Assembly: GCF_008329985.2 (NCBI RefSeq) | Contig: NZ_CP038437.2 | Location: 2,480,001-2,544,000 of the forward strand | Origin: Halomonas binhaiensis | GTDB taxonomy: Bacteria; Pseudomonadota; Gammaproteobacteria; Pseudomonadales; Halomonadaceae | Direction: 5' to 3' | Length of the DNA stretch: 64,000 nt | Shown: positions 37,003-46,241 of the stretch, piece by piece | Layout: each line of letters begins with the position of its first letter | Numbering within the stretch: the first letter of the stretch is position 1 | Notes under the pieces: generated by a model | Seen by the model: the letters and a program-made list of their open reading frames with translations, nothing else | Databases searched by the model: none | Told to the model about the DNA's origin: nothing | Program-made: the position numbers and the translations under genes

Positions 37003-38244
37003 TTAGAAGCGATCCACCCGATATGGCGCCATATCGATATCTGTCGCTTCACCTTCGATCATCTGCGTAAGCAGCTTGCCGGTAGCAGGCCCCAGAGTGA
37101 AGCCCTGGTGGCCATGCCCACAAGCAAGCCATAACCCCTTCTGTGCCGGTACTGGACCAATCACTGGCTTCATGTCTGGTGTACACGGACGAGCCCCCTT
37201 CCACGGCTGCGGCTCCAGCCGCTCCCCCAACGGAAACAAACTGCGAGCCTTGCGCTCGGCGGCAGCCAGTTGTTCAGGGTGAGGCGGAGCATCCAGGTGT
37301 TCCAGTTCAGCTCCCGTGGTCAAGCGAATGCCATCACGCATGGGCGCCAGAAGATAGCCGACTTCCGCATCCATGACCCAATGCCCCAGCCGCTTGTCCT
37401 CAGGATGGCGATAGTGCATGTGATAGCCACGCTTGACGAACAGTGGAATGGAAAGCCCCAGGTCCTTCATCCAGTCCTGGCTCCAGGGGCCCAGAGCCAT
37501 TATCAGAGTGTCAGCATGAAGATCTCCGGAGGAAGTCTTGATACACCAACCCTCAGCTTCCTTTTGCACATGCTGCACGTCAGCCCGCAGAATCTGACCG
37601 CCTGCATCTTCATAGGCCTTGGCGTAGGCTGCCACCAGGTCACCGGGACTGGCCACGGTCCAGGGGTCCTGCCAATGAATACCTCCTGCCAGATCACGCG
37701 ACAGGTGCGGCTCTTCACGTGCCAGGTCGGACGCCGACAATGACTGGAAACGCACACCAAATCGCTCGGCATTTTCCTGAGCCGTCTGCAAGCGCTCAGC
37801 CAGAGCCTCCTCGGTACGGTAAACCTCGAACCACCCTTCTCTGCGCACCAGGTGGTCGGCACCGGCAGCCTCAATCATCGGGCCATGGGCCTTCAGGCAC
37901 TCACCAATAATCGCGGCATATTCCGGCACAATGCGGTCATATCGGGAAGGTGCCGAGTTTTGCCAGTACTTGAATAGCGGCCCGGCATTGGCCAACATCG
38001 CCGAAGTGCGGTAACGAATATCCACCTGGCGGTTGGGCATGACTCGCATCAGCTTGGAGAGGTCCCGAGGAAAGGGATAAGGCCTCACGGCTTCACGCTG
38101 GATGATACCGGCATTGCCATAGGATGTTTCACGTCCAGGTTCGCGGCGATCGACCAGGGTCACCTTGTGGTTTCGCTGCCTGAGGTGCCAGGCCACAGAA
38201 ACTCCGACCATCCCAGCGCCCACTACCACGACTTGACGCGACAT
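37003..38244 (-). CDS. FAD-dependent D-amino acid dehydrogenase (DadA-like)
   Basis: A 413-residue flavoprotein of the DAO/DadA family. QVVVVGAGMVGVSVAWHLRQRNHKVTLVDRREPGRETSYGNAGII is the dinucleotide-binding start and the DadA-type SxxNAG motif. GARPCTPDMKPVIGPVP and GLWLACGHGHQGFTLGPATGKLLT are the C-terminal flavin motifs. The ATG at 38244 has GGAGGGG upstream, so a longer frame is rejected. Oxidation of D-amino acids or another secondary amine at the inner membrane is inferred; the substrate is unknown. Confidence 0.85.
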   Translation of the reverse strand: MSRQVVVVGAGMVGVSVAWHLRQRNHKVTLVDRREPGRETSYGNAGIIQREAVRPYPFPRDLSKLMRVMPNRQVDIRYRTSAMLANAGPLFKYWQNSAPSRYDRIVPEYAAIIGECLKAHGPMIEAAGADHLVRREGWFEVYRTEEALAERLQTAQENAERFGVRFQSLSASDLAREEPHLSRDLAGGIHWQDPWTVASPGDLVAAYAKAYEDAGGQILRADVQHVQKEAEGWCIKTSSGDLHADTLIMALGPWSQDWMKDLGLSIPLFVKRGYHMHYRHPEDKRLGHWVMDAEVGYLLAPMRDGIRLTTGAELEHLDAPPHPEQLAAAERKARSLFPLGERLEPQPWKGARPCTPDMKPVIGPVPAQKGLWLACGHGHQGFTLGPATGKLLTQMIEGEATDIDMAPYRVDRF

Positions 38245-38397
38245 CTCGCCCCTCCCAGATGAGATGACTGCAGCAGCAGTCATACAATAGAAAATATGAA
38301 GGTCATCAACCTGATAATCAGTTCATTATCCTATACCCAATCGAGACTGGCTGAATAGATCCATCAGTGGTAGTCATGGCGCCCCATGCGATGGCTG

Positions 38398-38856
38398 TCA
38401 TGGCCCGACACGGTGTTGCTCCAGGATTCGGGTGCGTACGAAGTCCGAGTGGCTGACATGCAACAGCTCGGCCAGGGACCGAATGCGATGTTCCTCCAGC
38501 GCATCCTTTTCACCGTCGGCATAGGCCAATGCCCACATCTGCTGAACCAGGGCCACTCGGTCGTCATAACTGCAACGATCGCGCAACTCACGCACAAAAC
38601 GGTGATGATCCACGGCACTTTCCGCTTCCTGGCGTGCCAGCGTCATCAGCTCATCCAGAGCACTATCATCGAAGTCAAAACGTTCACGCAGTTGCTTGCG
38701 CATCAAGGCGATCTCGGCATCATCCAATTGATAGTCGGCACGCACCACCTCGCAAAGCAGCACAGCGGTTGCCAATGCTACATCTGGTGCTTGTCTCTGC
38801 ACATCTGTCTGGGTGACATCATTGATCCAGCGCTGCAGGGAAGCCATCATCGACAT
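38398..38856 (-). CDS. TerB-like (DjlA N-terminal type) protein
   Basis: A 152-residue helical protein of the TerB superfamily. The conserved acidic repeats DVALATAVLLCEVVRADYQLDDAEIALM and LVQQMWALAYADGEKDALEEHRI are metal-binding-like signatures of the fold. The ATG at 38856 has GAGG eight bases upstream. Related proteins occur near tellurite-resistance genes or as co-chaperones; no ter operon is present here, so the role is open. The start is 24 bp from the divergent gene at 38881, with overlapping ribosome sites. Confidence 0.8.
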   Translation of the reverse strand: MSMMASLQRWINDVTQTDVQRQAPDVALATAVLLCEVVRADYQLDDAEIALMRKQLRERFDFDDSALDELMTLARQEAESAVDHHRFVRELRDRCSYDDRVALVQQMWALAYADGEKDALEEHRIRSLAELLHVSHSDFVRTRILEQHRVGP

Positions 38857-38880
38857 CTCAGTTTCCTCAAGGGTTTTATC

Positions 38881-39348
38881 ATGCCTCACCCTCTGTTGAT
38901 CGTTTCCATCGCCGCTCTGGCCGGTGCCATCCTCGCTGCAGCAGGTGCCTGGAAAGTCCGGAACCTGAGCGACTGGCCCACACATGAGGCTACCGTCACC
39001 CACAGCGAGGTACGTTTGGCCCAGGCCCAGCAACACCAGCGTGAAAGGGATCAACAGACGAAGCGCTACCTGGCTTATGTTGCGCTATCCGCCACGGTGG
39101 AAGGCGTCACTGTCACATCCGACAACTCAGGCTTTGATGGCGTTCCCTCTTTCACCAGCCACGAAGCTGCCGAATCCTATCTTTCCGCTTATCCCGTCGG
39201 GGAAACCATCACAGTACGGGTTTCACCGAGAGATCCGCATGTCATGCATCTTGGTGGCAGCCACATCCCCTGGGGACGCCTGGGACTGGCTGCCTTCCTG
39301 GCTTTTGTCAGCTTTGCGTCTCTTGGTGTGTATGTCGTCAAATCCTAG
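38881..39348 (+). CDS. DUF3592-like membrane protein
   Basis: A 155-residue protein with a helix at about residues 5-24 and another near 131-153, enclosing a beta-rich domain (WPTHEATVTHSEVRL, LAYVALSATVEG, GETITVRVSPRDPHVM) typical of DUF3592 proteins of unknown function. AAGGG lies eight bases before the ATG. It is divergent from the TerB-like gene with only 24 bp between starts, so its promoter must lie inside that gene. Confidence 0.75.
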   Translation: MPHPLLIVSIAALAGAILAAAGAWKVRNLSDWPTHEATVTHSEVRLAQAQQHQRERDQQTKRYLAYVALSATVEGVTVTSDNSGFDGVPSFTSHEAAESYLSAYPVGETITVRVSPRDPHVMHLGGSHIPWGRLGLAAFLAFVSFASLGVYVVKS

Positions 39349-39364
39349 CTCTTGTCGCTCTTGC

Positions 39365-40933
39365 TCAGGCTTCGATCTTCTTGACCAGCAGCACCATCGG
39401 TGCGCAGACCAGATAGAGCAGACCCAGCCACAGAAAGATATCATTGAAGGATAACACCATGGCTTCCCGGGCAACGGTCTGGGACAGCATGACCAAGGCG
39501 CTCTGTTGCGGATCAGCCACATGTCCCGTCAACATGGACTCGTAGCCGCTCAGTCGTTCCAGCACCACTTCCCGCCCCTGGTTGATGGCCGGGAGCAACT
39601 GGTTCCAATGATAATCCTGGCGCCAGTCCCGAATGGTATCCATCAATGCCAAGCCCAGGGCGCCGCCAAGATTGCGCATCACATTGAACAGACCGCTGGC
39701 ATTGCCCACTTCTTCCCGTGGCAAGGTTCCCAGCGCAATGCGTGACGCCGGAATCAAGCAGAAAATCAGCCCCACGCCACGAATCATCTGAGGCAGAAAA
39801 AATTCATCGAAACCCGACTGGGAGGTCAATTGAGCATTCAGTGCCGAACCAATACCGACTAGAACAAAGCCAATGAACATCAACAGGCGCAGGTCGACGA
39901 CATTGGTCAGGCGCCCGGCAACAGGGGCGGTAAAGAACATGGTCACGCCCGTAACGAACATCACCTGACCAATCTGCAAGCTTGAGAAGCCTCGCACATA
40001 GCCGAAGAACTGCGGCATCAGGTAGACCAACCCGTACAAGGCGATGCCGAGCACAAACCCCTGCAAAGCCCCCAGAGAGAAGTTGCGATCAGTAAAGACA
40101 CGCAAATCCACGATAGGATGATCATGCCTCAGGGTGCGCCAGAAAAAGCCTACAGCAGATACCGCGCACAGCAGGGCCAGCCCCAAAATCAAGTCATCAT
40201 CAAACCAGTCATCGCCCGGCCCTTCTTCCAGCACATATTCCAGGGTACCGAGAAACACCGCCATCAGGGCCAGCCCCAAGATATCCAGACGCCTGGCAAC
40301 ACGTAGATCTCCCTTGTCGATATCAAGGAAGTTCCATACTGCCCAGGTCACGAAGATGCCTGGCACGACATTGGCCAGGAAAAGCCAATGCCAGCTCAGC
40401 ATCTCGGTGATGTAGCCGCCCACCGTAGGGCCGATGGATGGCGCCATGGTCACCACCATGCCTATCACCGCCTGCACAGCCCCCATGGAGCGACGCGGAA
40501 AGATGGAAAAGCTGATGGCATGCGTAATGGGGATCATGGCCCCGCCCATGAATCCCTGAATAGCCCTCAAAATGACCAGCTGTTCAAGCGAGGTGGCCAT
40601 CGCACACCCCAGGCTGGCCAGAGTGAAACCTGTACTCGAAATGACAAATGCCGTACGCGTCGAGAATATCCGAGTCAGCATTCCCGACAGCGGAATCATG
40701 ACGATTTCCGCAATCAGGTAGGATGTCTGCACCCATGAAATCTCTTCGGCACTGGCGGCAACCCCGGCCTGAATTTCATTGAGTGAGCTGGCCACGATCT
40801 GAATATCCAGGATGGCCATGAACATCCCGAATACCGCGGCAATAAAGCCAATACGTTGCCGCAAGGGAGGAAATGTCTGTTCCTCCATGTTGCCCTGTGG
40901 CGGCATGACGCCTTCCTGGCTCACCTCGCTCAT
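39365..40933 (-). CDS. emrB: DHA2-family multidrug exporter (EmrB-like)
   Basis: A 522-residue major facilitator with about 14 helices. FMAILDIQIVASSLNEIQAGV holds the motif D1 (LDxTIVNVA-like), SWVQTSYLIAEIVMIPLSG and GAMIPITHAISFSIFP are DHA2 motifs. With the preceding HlyD-type adaptor it would form an EmrAB-TolC-like pump across both membranes. The gene overlaps emrA by four bases. The TetR gene beyond emrA probably represses both. Confidence 0.9.
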   Translation of the reverse strand: MSEVSQEGVMPPQGNMEEQTFPPLRQRIGFIAAVFGMFMAILDIQIVASSLNEIQAGVAASAEEISWVQTSYLIAEIVMIPLSGMLTRIFSTRTAFVISSTGFTLASLGCAMATSLEQLVILRAIQGFMGGAMIPITHAISFSIFPRRSMGAVQAVIGMVVTMAPSIGPTVGGYITEMLSWHWLFLANVVPGIFVTWAVWNFLDIDKGDLRVARRLDILGLALMAVFLGTLEYVLEEGPGDDWFDDDLILGLALLCAVSAVGFFWRTLRHDHPIVDLRVFTDRNFSLGALQGFVLGIALYGLVYLMPQFFGYVRGFSSLQIGQVMFVTGVTMFFTAPVAGRLTNVVDLRLLMFIGFVLVGIGSALNAQLTSQSGFDEFFLPQMIRGVGLIFCLIPASRIALGTLPREEVGNASGLFNVMRNLGGALGLALMDTIRDWRQDYHWNQLLPAINQGREVVLERLSGYESMLTGHVADPQQSALVMLSQTVAREAMVLSFNDIFLWLGLLYLVCAPMVLLVKKIEA

Positions 40934-42066
40934 TGCTCAGTGCCTACCTTCATGTCCACGGATGCTGTGTGTCTGGGGGATGCATCAGTGTCTCCAGCGA
41001 TACCGGCATGCGCCGCCAGAGGGTCCCCAGAAAGATCATGCGTATCGACTTCTGGCTCGACAGAAAGACCGGCACGCAAGGCTCCCAAGGCTTCCTCAGG
41101 ACCTGTCAGACGAATCTTGACCGGGACACGCTGCACAATCTTGTTGAAATTGCCCGTGGCATTATCCTGCGGCAACAGGCTGAATTGCGCTCCCGTTGCG
41201 GGTGCAATGCTGTCGACCCTCCCTTCGTATTCAACATCGGGATAGGCGTCCACATGCACCTTGACCAATTGACCGATACGCATACGCTCAGTCTGGGTTT
41301 CCTTGTAATTGGCTATCACATATGCAGATTCCACCGGCACCAGATGCATCAGTGTGAGCGATGGCTGAGCCACGTCGCCTTCCTTCACATCAATGGCCCC
41401 GACCACACCTGCGCGTGGCGCAACAAGCTGTGTCTTGCTGAGGTGGTGACGGGCAATCTCCTCTGCCGCCTGAGCGGACACCAGGTTGGCATTTGCTGCG
41501 TCCACATCCGCTTGCGCCACATCAAGCTGTCGTTGGGCACTGACCAGTGCCGCCTGACTGGCCGCCAGATTAGCCTGCGAAACACGCAAAGTGGCTTCAT
41601 CATCCTGGCGCTGCTGCTGTGAGGCATACTGACGTGATTCCAGGGAACGAGAACGCTCCAGATGGAACTGCGCCTGGGCGACTTGGGCTTCACCTGCCGT
41701 CACTTCAGCCCGAGCCTGTACAATCGTCGCCTGATGACTGTCGATCTGCCGCTCAGCCTGTACTACCTTAGCCTCCTGCGCCCTGCGTTCGGCTATTGCC
41801 TTAGCCAGTTCGTTACGTGCACTGCTGTCATCGAGCTGTACCAATAACTCACCGGCCTTGACCTGCTGGTTATCGACCACAGGCACTGACATGACACGCG
41901 CGGAGATTTCCGAGCGCACCGTTACACTGTCGGTATGCACATAGGCATTGTCGGTCTCTTCGACAAAGCGACCATGGCGCCACCAGTCAACGCCTTCCCA
42001 TACGCCAGCCGCAATGGCAATGACAACCACACCGCCCAGCACCATGGCTTTCTTGCTTGCCATCAT
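40930..42066 (-). CDS. emrA: HlyD-family efflux adaptor (EmrA-like)
   Basis: A 378-residue membrane-fusion protein. One N-terminal helix (KKAMVLGGVVVIAIAAGVWEG) is followed by lipoyl halves (TDNAYVHTDSVTVRSEISARV; LVAPRAGVVGAIDVKEGDVAQP), a long alpha-hairpin rich in Ala and Gln, and the beta-barrel VHVDAYPDVEYEGRVDSIAPATG. The ATG at 42066 has GAGG five bases upstream; the frame runs on to 42117 without support. It is the first gene of the pump operon. Confidence 0.92.
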   Translation of the reverse strand: MMASKKAMVLGGVVVIAIAAGVWEGVDWWRHGRFVEETDNAYVHTDSVTVRSEISARVMSVPVVDNQQVKAGELLVQLDDSSARNELAKAIAERRAQEAKVVQAERQIDSHQATIVQARAEVTAGEAQVAQAQFHLERSRSLESRQYASQQQRQDDEATLRVSQANLAASQAALVSAQRQLDVAQADVDAANANLVSAQAAEEIARHHLSKTQLVAPRAGVVGAIDVKEGDVAQPSLTLMHLVPVESAYVIANYKETQTERMRIGQLVKVHVDAYPDVEYEGRVDSIAPATGAQFSLLPQDNATGNFNKIVQRVPVKIRLTGPEEALGALRAGLSVEPEVDTHDLSGDPLAAHAGIAGDTDASPRHTASVDMKVGTEQ

Positions 42067-42153
42067 TTCATCCTCATGAGGAGTACCGGGAGAGTCTCCA
42101 CGGGGGTACTCATACATTCTTCACGGAGCACTTGGAGAGTATTCATCCAAGAA

Positions 42154-42187
42154 AGTGTAATGTATGCTACACTACCGTGAATTACAC
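42154..42187. promoter_or_regulatory. Candidate TetR operator in emrA/tetR intergenic region
   Basis: Two interlocking inverted repeats: AGTGTA-N8-TACACT (42154-42173) and GTGTAAT-N19-ATTACAC (42155-42187). They lie between the divergent emrA and tetR starts and include a TATGCT that could be a -10 box. Control of both genes by the adjacent TetR protein is inferred. Confidence 0.55.
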
Positions 42188-42272
42188 ATCCATTCTCTCT
42201 CGTCACATCGGCCGCACTGGCGCCATGAAGCCATGCAGGGTCATTGACAGCGATATCATCACGAGCCAGACC

Positions 42273-42905
42273 ATGAGCGACCTCCATTCAACAGCCAATT
42301 CCTTGACCCCAAGAGGCCAAGCGCGCCGCCAACGGCTGCTCTGTGCTGCTCGCGATGTTTTTCTGGAGAAAGGTTACGCTGGTGCCAGTGTCAGTGACAT
42401 CGTTGCCCGGTCCGGAGGGTCCCTCAGCACGCTCTACAAACAGTTCGGTAACAAGGAAGGCTTGTTCATTGCCGCTCTGGAAGCTCATGCATCCAATGTC
42501 TGGACTCGCCTGGAGGAATCTCACCAGAAGCCGCCTGAAGAGGTCCTGTTCGAGCTTGCCCAAGGGTTGATCGACCTGGTCATCAGCGTCCCCCAGATAC
42601 GCTTGATTCGCGGCATCAACGCCGAGGCCGAACGTACCCCAGAGCTGGGGCAAATGTTTCTGGAACGTGGCCCGGACCGAACCCGTCGGGAACTGGCCGA
42701 GTATCTCAGGACCCAACACGCAGCCGGAGTCCTGCAAGTGGACAACCCCAAGGAAGCTGCGGGCATGTTCACTGGCATGGTCGCAGGCGAGTGGCTGATC
42801 GATGGCCTTGCTGGCCGCTTTCCCGAGTTGACCGACGAACTCCGTGACCAACGTGCTCGCAGTTGTACTACCATCTTCCTTGCCGGGTTACGGCGCAGGG
42901 ATTGA
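42273..42905 (+). CDS. TetR-family regulator of the efflux operon
   Basis: A 210-residue TetR repressor. The DNA-binding domain RQRLLCAARDVFLEKGYAGASVSDIVARSGGSLSTLYKQFGNKEGLF is textbook. The C-terminal ligand domain (AGMFTGMVAGEWLIDGLAG) resembles the AcrR/TetR_C group. The ATG at 42273 places the HTH at a normal distance; in-frame starts at 42225 and 42057 are possible. It is divergent from emrAB and so probably its repressor. Confidence 0.88.
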   Translation: MSDLHSTANSLTPRGQARRQRLLCAARDVFLEKGYAGASVSDIVARSGGSLSTLYKQFGNKEGLFIAALEAHASNVWTRLEESHQKPPEEVLFELAQGLIDLVISVPQIRLIRGINAEAERTPELGQMFLERGPDRTRRELAEYLRTQHAAGVLQVDNPKEAAGMFTGMVAGEWLIDGLAGRFPELTDELRDQRARSCTTIFLAGLRRRD

Positions 42906-43017
42906 AACGTCCCAGCTCAATCCTCCCTGCTCATCGCCTCAATGCATCACCTCAGTTGCATCAAACCAGGGCATCAAATACACCCCTGCCCCAGGAAGTC
43001 CATCCAGGCATGAACGC

Positions 43018-43046
43018 AAAGGGCTCCGAATGAATCGGAGCCCTTT
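43018..43046. terminator. Bidirectional terminator after tetR
   Basis: Perfect 12-bp arms AAAGGGCTCCGA/TCGGAGCCCTTT with an ATGAA loop and then ATTTTC, between the convergent tetR and M20 genes. Confidence 0.88.
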
Positions 43047-43047
43047 A

Positions 43048-43095
43048 TTTTCAAGACCGGTTGTTTTCAAGACCAGTTGTTTTCAAGACCGGTCG
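43048..43095. repeat. 16-bp tandem repeat, three copies
   Basis: TTTTCAAGACCGGTTG is repeated three times with one or two changes per copy, directly after the terminator. It is another example of the short gene-border repeats seen across this window. Confidence 0.85.
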
Positions 43096-43134
43096 TGTTC
43101 ATACCAGGCCATTTCTACCGACCAGAGTGAACGA

Positions 43135-44439
43135 TTAGCGAGATAACCAGGCCAGCGCGCCCGCTGCCAGCGCCTTGACCCCAGTACGCATGGTGACCGG
43201 ATTGCCTGGAAAATAATAAGGGGAATGCGGCATCTCCAGCTGGCTCATCTTTTCACTCACGCTGGTGCCAGGTGTCTGTGCCCAGCGCTCAGCCGGCGTT
43301 GCGCCCACGAACCAATAGACACAAGGAATATCATCTCCACCAAAGCCCCCTGCCGCCGCATCGCCATAGTAGGGAAAATCTTCACTCCCCCCCAGGCGGA
43401 ACATGTCATACAGCGCTTCCTCTCCCAGCAACTCTGCATGCCTGGCCCGGACACGGGCTGTACTGGCAGGATCGTTGTACAGGGAGATGGTTTCCGACAG
43501 CACCTTGAACTCCGGCGGCCTGGGAGAACGTCCAGCTTCACACTCGGCGTTCACGATACGCTTGATCGCTTCGACCACCTTGGCATGAATATCATCATCA
43601 AAGGTGCGGATGTTGATCTCCATCTCTGCCGAGTGCGGGATAATGTTGCCCTGGGTACCTGCTTGCAGCTTGCCGACCGTCACCACGACGGTTTCTGTCG
43701 GCGGCATTTCCCGCGATACGATGGTCTGCAGGCGGGTAACGATATGAGCCGCGATGACAACAGGATCCACTGTCTGGGCAGGCATGGAGCCATGCCCCCC
43801 CGCACCGTGCACGGTCACCGCCAGGGTCGAGGCTGCAGCCATGGCACTGCCTTCAATATGCCCTACCGTACCGGCCAGTGCCGGCATGTTGTGCTGCCCC
43901 AGCACAACATCCGGTCGCCCGAAGCGCTCATACAAGCCATCCGCCAACATTGCCTGGGCACCACCAAAAATCTCTTCTGCAGGCTGGGCAATGAATATCG
44001 CGGTCCCCTGCCAGTGCTCACGCAGTGACATCATGACTCCTGCCGCCCCGACCAGGCAGCTCGAATGCAGATCGTGGCCGCAGGCATGCATGACAGGAAC
44101 CTGGCGGCCATCCTCCGTTTCTTCCTTTCTGGTGCTGGCGTATTCGAGACCTGTTTCTTCCTTGATCGGCAAGGCGTCCAGGTCACTACGCATCATCACG
44201 CAAGGGCCGTCACCATTCTTTATTACCGCGACGACACCCGTCCCCCCCACGCCACGGGTAACCTCCAATCCTAATGCTTCCATGGCATCAGCCACCTGGG
44301 TGCTGGTCCGGTGCTCATGAAACGGCAACTCCGGATGAGCATGGAGGTCCTGATACAAAGCAGCAACCCTTTCATGCTGCGCTTCACTTGCCTTGTCGAG
44401 CAGCGTCTTCAGCGAGTCTTCGGCAATGGTCTGAGACAT
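43135..44439 (-). CDS. M20D-family amidohydrolase
   Basis: A 434-residue zinc amidohydrolase of the hippurate hydrolase / N-acyl-amino-acid deacylase group. VMMRSDLDALPIKEETGLEYAS, MHACGHDLHSSCLVGAA (metal ligands), FIAQPAEEIFGGAQAML (catalytic Glu) and GHGSMPAQTVDPV are present. The ATG at 44439 has AAGGAG seven bases upstream; the longer frame is rejected. It follows the symporter gene by 28 bp, so an imported N-acyl amino acid or small peptide is likely its substrate. No signal peptide is seen. Confidence 0.9.
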   Translation of the reverse strand: MSQTIAEDSLKTLLDKASEAQHERVAALYQDLHAHPELPFHEHRTSTQVADAMEALGLEVTRGVGGTGVVAVIKNGDGPCVMMRSDLDALPIKEETGLEYASTRKEETEDGRQVPVMHACGHDLHSSCLVGAAGVMMSLREHWQGTAIFIAQPAEEIFGGAQAMLADGLYERFGRPDVVLGQHNMPALAGTVGHIEGSAMAAASTLAVTVHGAGGHGSMPAQTVDPVVIAAHIVTRLQTIVSREMPPTETVVVTVGKLQAGTQGNIIPHSAEMEINIRTFDDDIHAKVVEAIKRIVNAECEAGRSPRPPEFKVLSETISLYNDPASTARVRARHAELLGEEALYDMFRLGGSEDFPYYGDAAAGGFGGDDIPCVYWFVGATPAERWAQTPGTSVSEKMSQLEMPHSPYYFPGNPVTMRTGVKALAAGALAWLSR

Positions 44440-44467
44440 GAAGATTTCTCCTTTATCGTGGTCCCGA

Positions 44468-45919
44468 TCAAGCGGCCTTGGCCTGAGACGAGTGTCTGTC
44501 GAAAATGCTTTGGCACAGCAGCAGTACTGCAACGTTGATCAACAGTCCCCAGAAACCGGCATGCCAGCCAAATGGAGGTGTCGGCAGGACGAACTGGAAC
44601 AGCAGGAATACCAGGCTGCCAGCGATGGCACCCAGATAGGTCGCCCGTCGTGTCATAGTCGGGAAGAACAGAGCTCCCAGCACCATGGGCATCAGTTGCA
44701 CGATCATGCCGTAGGCCCCCAGCAACAACGTCACCAATGAGGTGGGGTTGGCCAGCGCACAGACATATGCGATCAGGGAAACGAGCAACACACAGAGCTT
44801 GGTCGTTTTCACGGAGGTTGCATCGCTGGCATTGCGCATCACTGTCTGTCCCAACACATCACGAGCCAGCACAACGGCAGTGGTGTGCGCAAGATTGGCC
44901 CCCGTGGACATGGCAGCAGCCAATGCACCCGACAGCATCAGCCCAATCAACCATGCCGGGAAGTCGGATACGTTGATGACCATTTCCAGCAATACGCGGT
45001 CGGGGCTCGCCAACGGTTCCTCGGCGAATGTCAGGATGCCTGCAAAGCCAATGAACAGCAGCGGTACCAGTAGATAGGCATAAAGTGGGTAGAACACACT
45101 GACCTTGCGCAGGCTCCTGCCACTGTCAGCGGAATAGAACTTCATGAACAGATGGGGCCACATGGCACCACCAAAGGCACTGACCAGTATCGCTGTACTG
45201 AAGCCTCCCCAGCCCATGCCATTGGCACCTGGCATGGTCAGGTATTCCGGTGCCTTGGCGGCGATCTGCTCGAACATCGGTTGCACGCCACCGTAGACAT
45301 GGGATGGAATCGCCAACCCCAGGCCCCAGGCCACGACGATCATCATCACGCCCTGTACCAGGTTGGTCCAGCCAATGCCATTGAGGCCGCTGGTAAATAC
45401 ATAGATGGCCACAACGACGAAAGCCAGCAATGCCCCCAACCAGAATGGCACCAGAGAATTTGTCGCAGCCTGGAACAGCAGTCCTGCACCGGCAATCTGC
45501 ACGGTCAGGTAAGGCACCATGGCCAGAACACCGATGACGCCTGCCAGGATGCCCAGAGGTCGACTGCGATAATGATCCGCAATCAAGTCACCCTGGGTCA
45601 GATAGCCACGCTCACGACCAATGCGTGCCACCTTGGGTCCCAGGGCCCAGATGGTAATCGGCACCAATCCCAGGTAAGCCAGAATGTAAAACGATGGCGC
45701 TCCCTTGCTGTATGCCCAACCTGGAGCACCAAGGAAGGAGAAGGCAGAGAAGATCTCGGCACCGAGAATGAAGAACAGAATCAGCACGCCGACATGACGA
45801 CCGCTTGCGACGTAGTTTTCCAGATTGGAAGGCCCTTTGCTCTTGGCTCGCACACCAACCCATAGCACAACAGCCAGATATGCCAGGGTGATGCCCGTCA
45901 CCAGGATGGAATCAGTCAT
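44468..45919 (-). CDS. Sodium:solute symporter (SSS family)
   Basis: A 483-residue transporter with about 13 helices. NLENYVASGRHVG, GAEIFSAFSFLGAPGWAYSKGAPSFYILAY and YLTQGDLIADHYRSRPLG are typical of the SSS family near PanF. FSGALAAAMSTGANLAHTTAVVLARD-like motif (LSGALAAAMS) marks the sodium site region. It overlaps the DUF3311 gene by eight bases and precedes the amidohydrolase, suggesting import of the amidohydrolase substrate. The solute is not identified. Confidence 0.9.
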   Translation of the reverse strand: MTDSILVTGITLAYLAVVLWVGVRAKSKGPSNLENYVASGRHVGVLILFFILGAEIFSAFSFLGAPGWAYSKGAPSFYILAYLGLVPITIWALGPKVARIGRERGYLTQGDLIADHYRSRPLGILAGVIGVLAMVPYLTVQIAGAGLLFQAATNSLVPFWLGALLAFVVVAIYVFTSGLNGIGWTNLVQGVMMIVVAWGLGLAIPSHVYGGVQPMFEQIAAKAPEYLTMPGANGMGWGGFSTAILVSAFGGAMWPHLFMKFYSADSGRSLRKVSVFYPLYAYLLVPLLFIGFAGILTFAEEPLASPDRVLLEMVINVSDFPAWLIGLMLSGALAAAMSTGANLAHTTAVVLARDVLGQTVMRNASDATSVKTTKLCVLLVSLIAYVCALANPTSLVTLLLGAYGMIVQLMPMVLGALFFPTMTRRATYLGAIAGSLVFLLFQFVLPTPPFGWHAGFWGLLINVAVLLLCQSIFDRHSSQAKAA

Positions 45920-46124
45920 TCTGCTGGCCTCCGTGCCGAATCACATAAGCGATCCACATGCCAGCAAACAGCACCAGCATCCACAACACATACCAGAAGA
46001 AGAAGAACGGCAGACCGAGTACATAGGGTTCGATGCGATTGGCGATTAATGCACCAGGCCAGATCATGGCCAATACACATACAAGAAAATGCAGCGCCAC
46101 ACCGAAGTGATACGTCTTGCTCAT
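45912..46124 (-). CDS. DUF3311 small membrane protein
   Basis: A 70-residue protein with two helices, joined by IANRIEPYVLGLPFFFFWYVLW, the DUF3311 signature. Such proteins are regular partners of SSS transporters, as YhdT is of PanF. It is the first gene of the symporter-amidohydrolase operon. Confidence 0.85.
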   Translation of the reverse strand: MSKTYHFGVALHFLVCVLAMIWPGALIANRIEPYVLGLPFFFFWYVLWMLVLFAGMWIAYVIRHGGQQND

Positions 46125-46210
46125 AGGCTAACCCATTATGTTGTTGGAGTTGGGAGAAGGGTCTTATCACTATGGTGGCGTTCAACACATAGCAAAAATA
46201 TTTATAATAG

Positions 46211-46234
46211 ATACCATCGATAACATTTTGGTAT
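46211..46234. promoter_or_regulatory. Inverted repeat at the LysR gene start
   Basis: ATACCA-N12-TGGTAT, perfect arms, in the 110-bp gap between the divergent symporter operon and the LysR gene, covering the upstream ATG at 46233. The form (T-N11-A-like) fits a LysR site and would allow autorepression. Confidence 0.5.
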
Positions 46235-46241
46235 GGCCACC

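Noticed and set aside
38398..38856. Tellurite resistance operon
   Set aside because: Only one TerB-like gene is present; terZACDE partners are absent, so resistance cannot be claimed.
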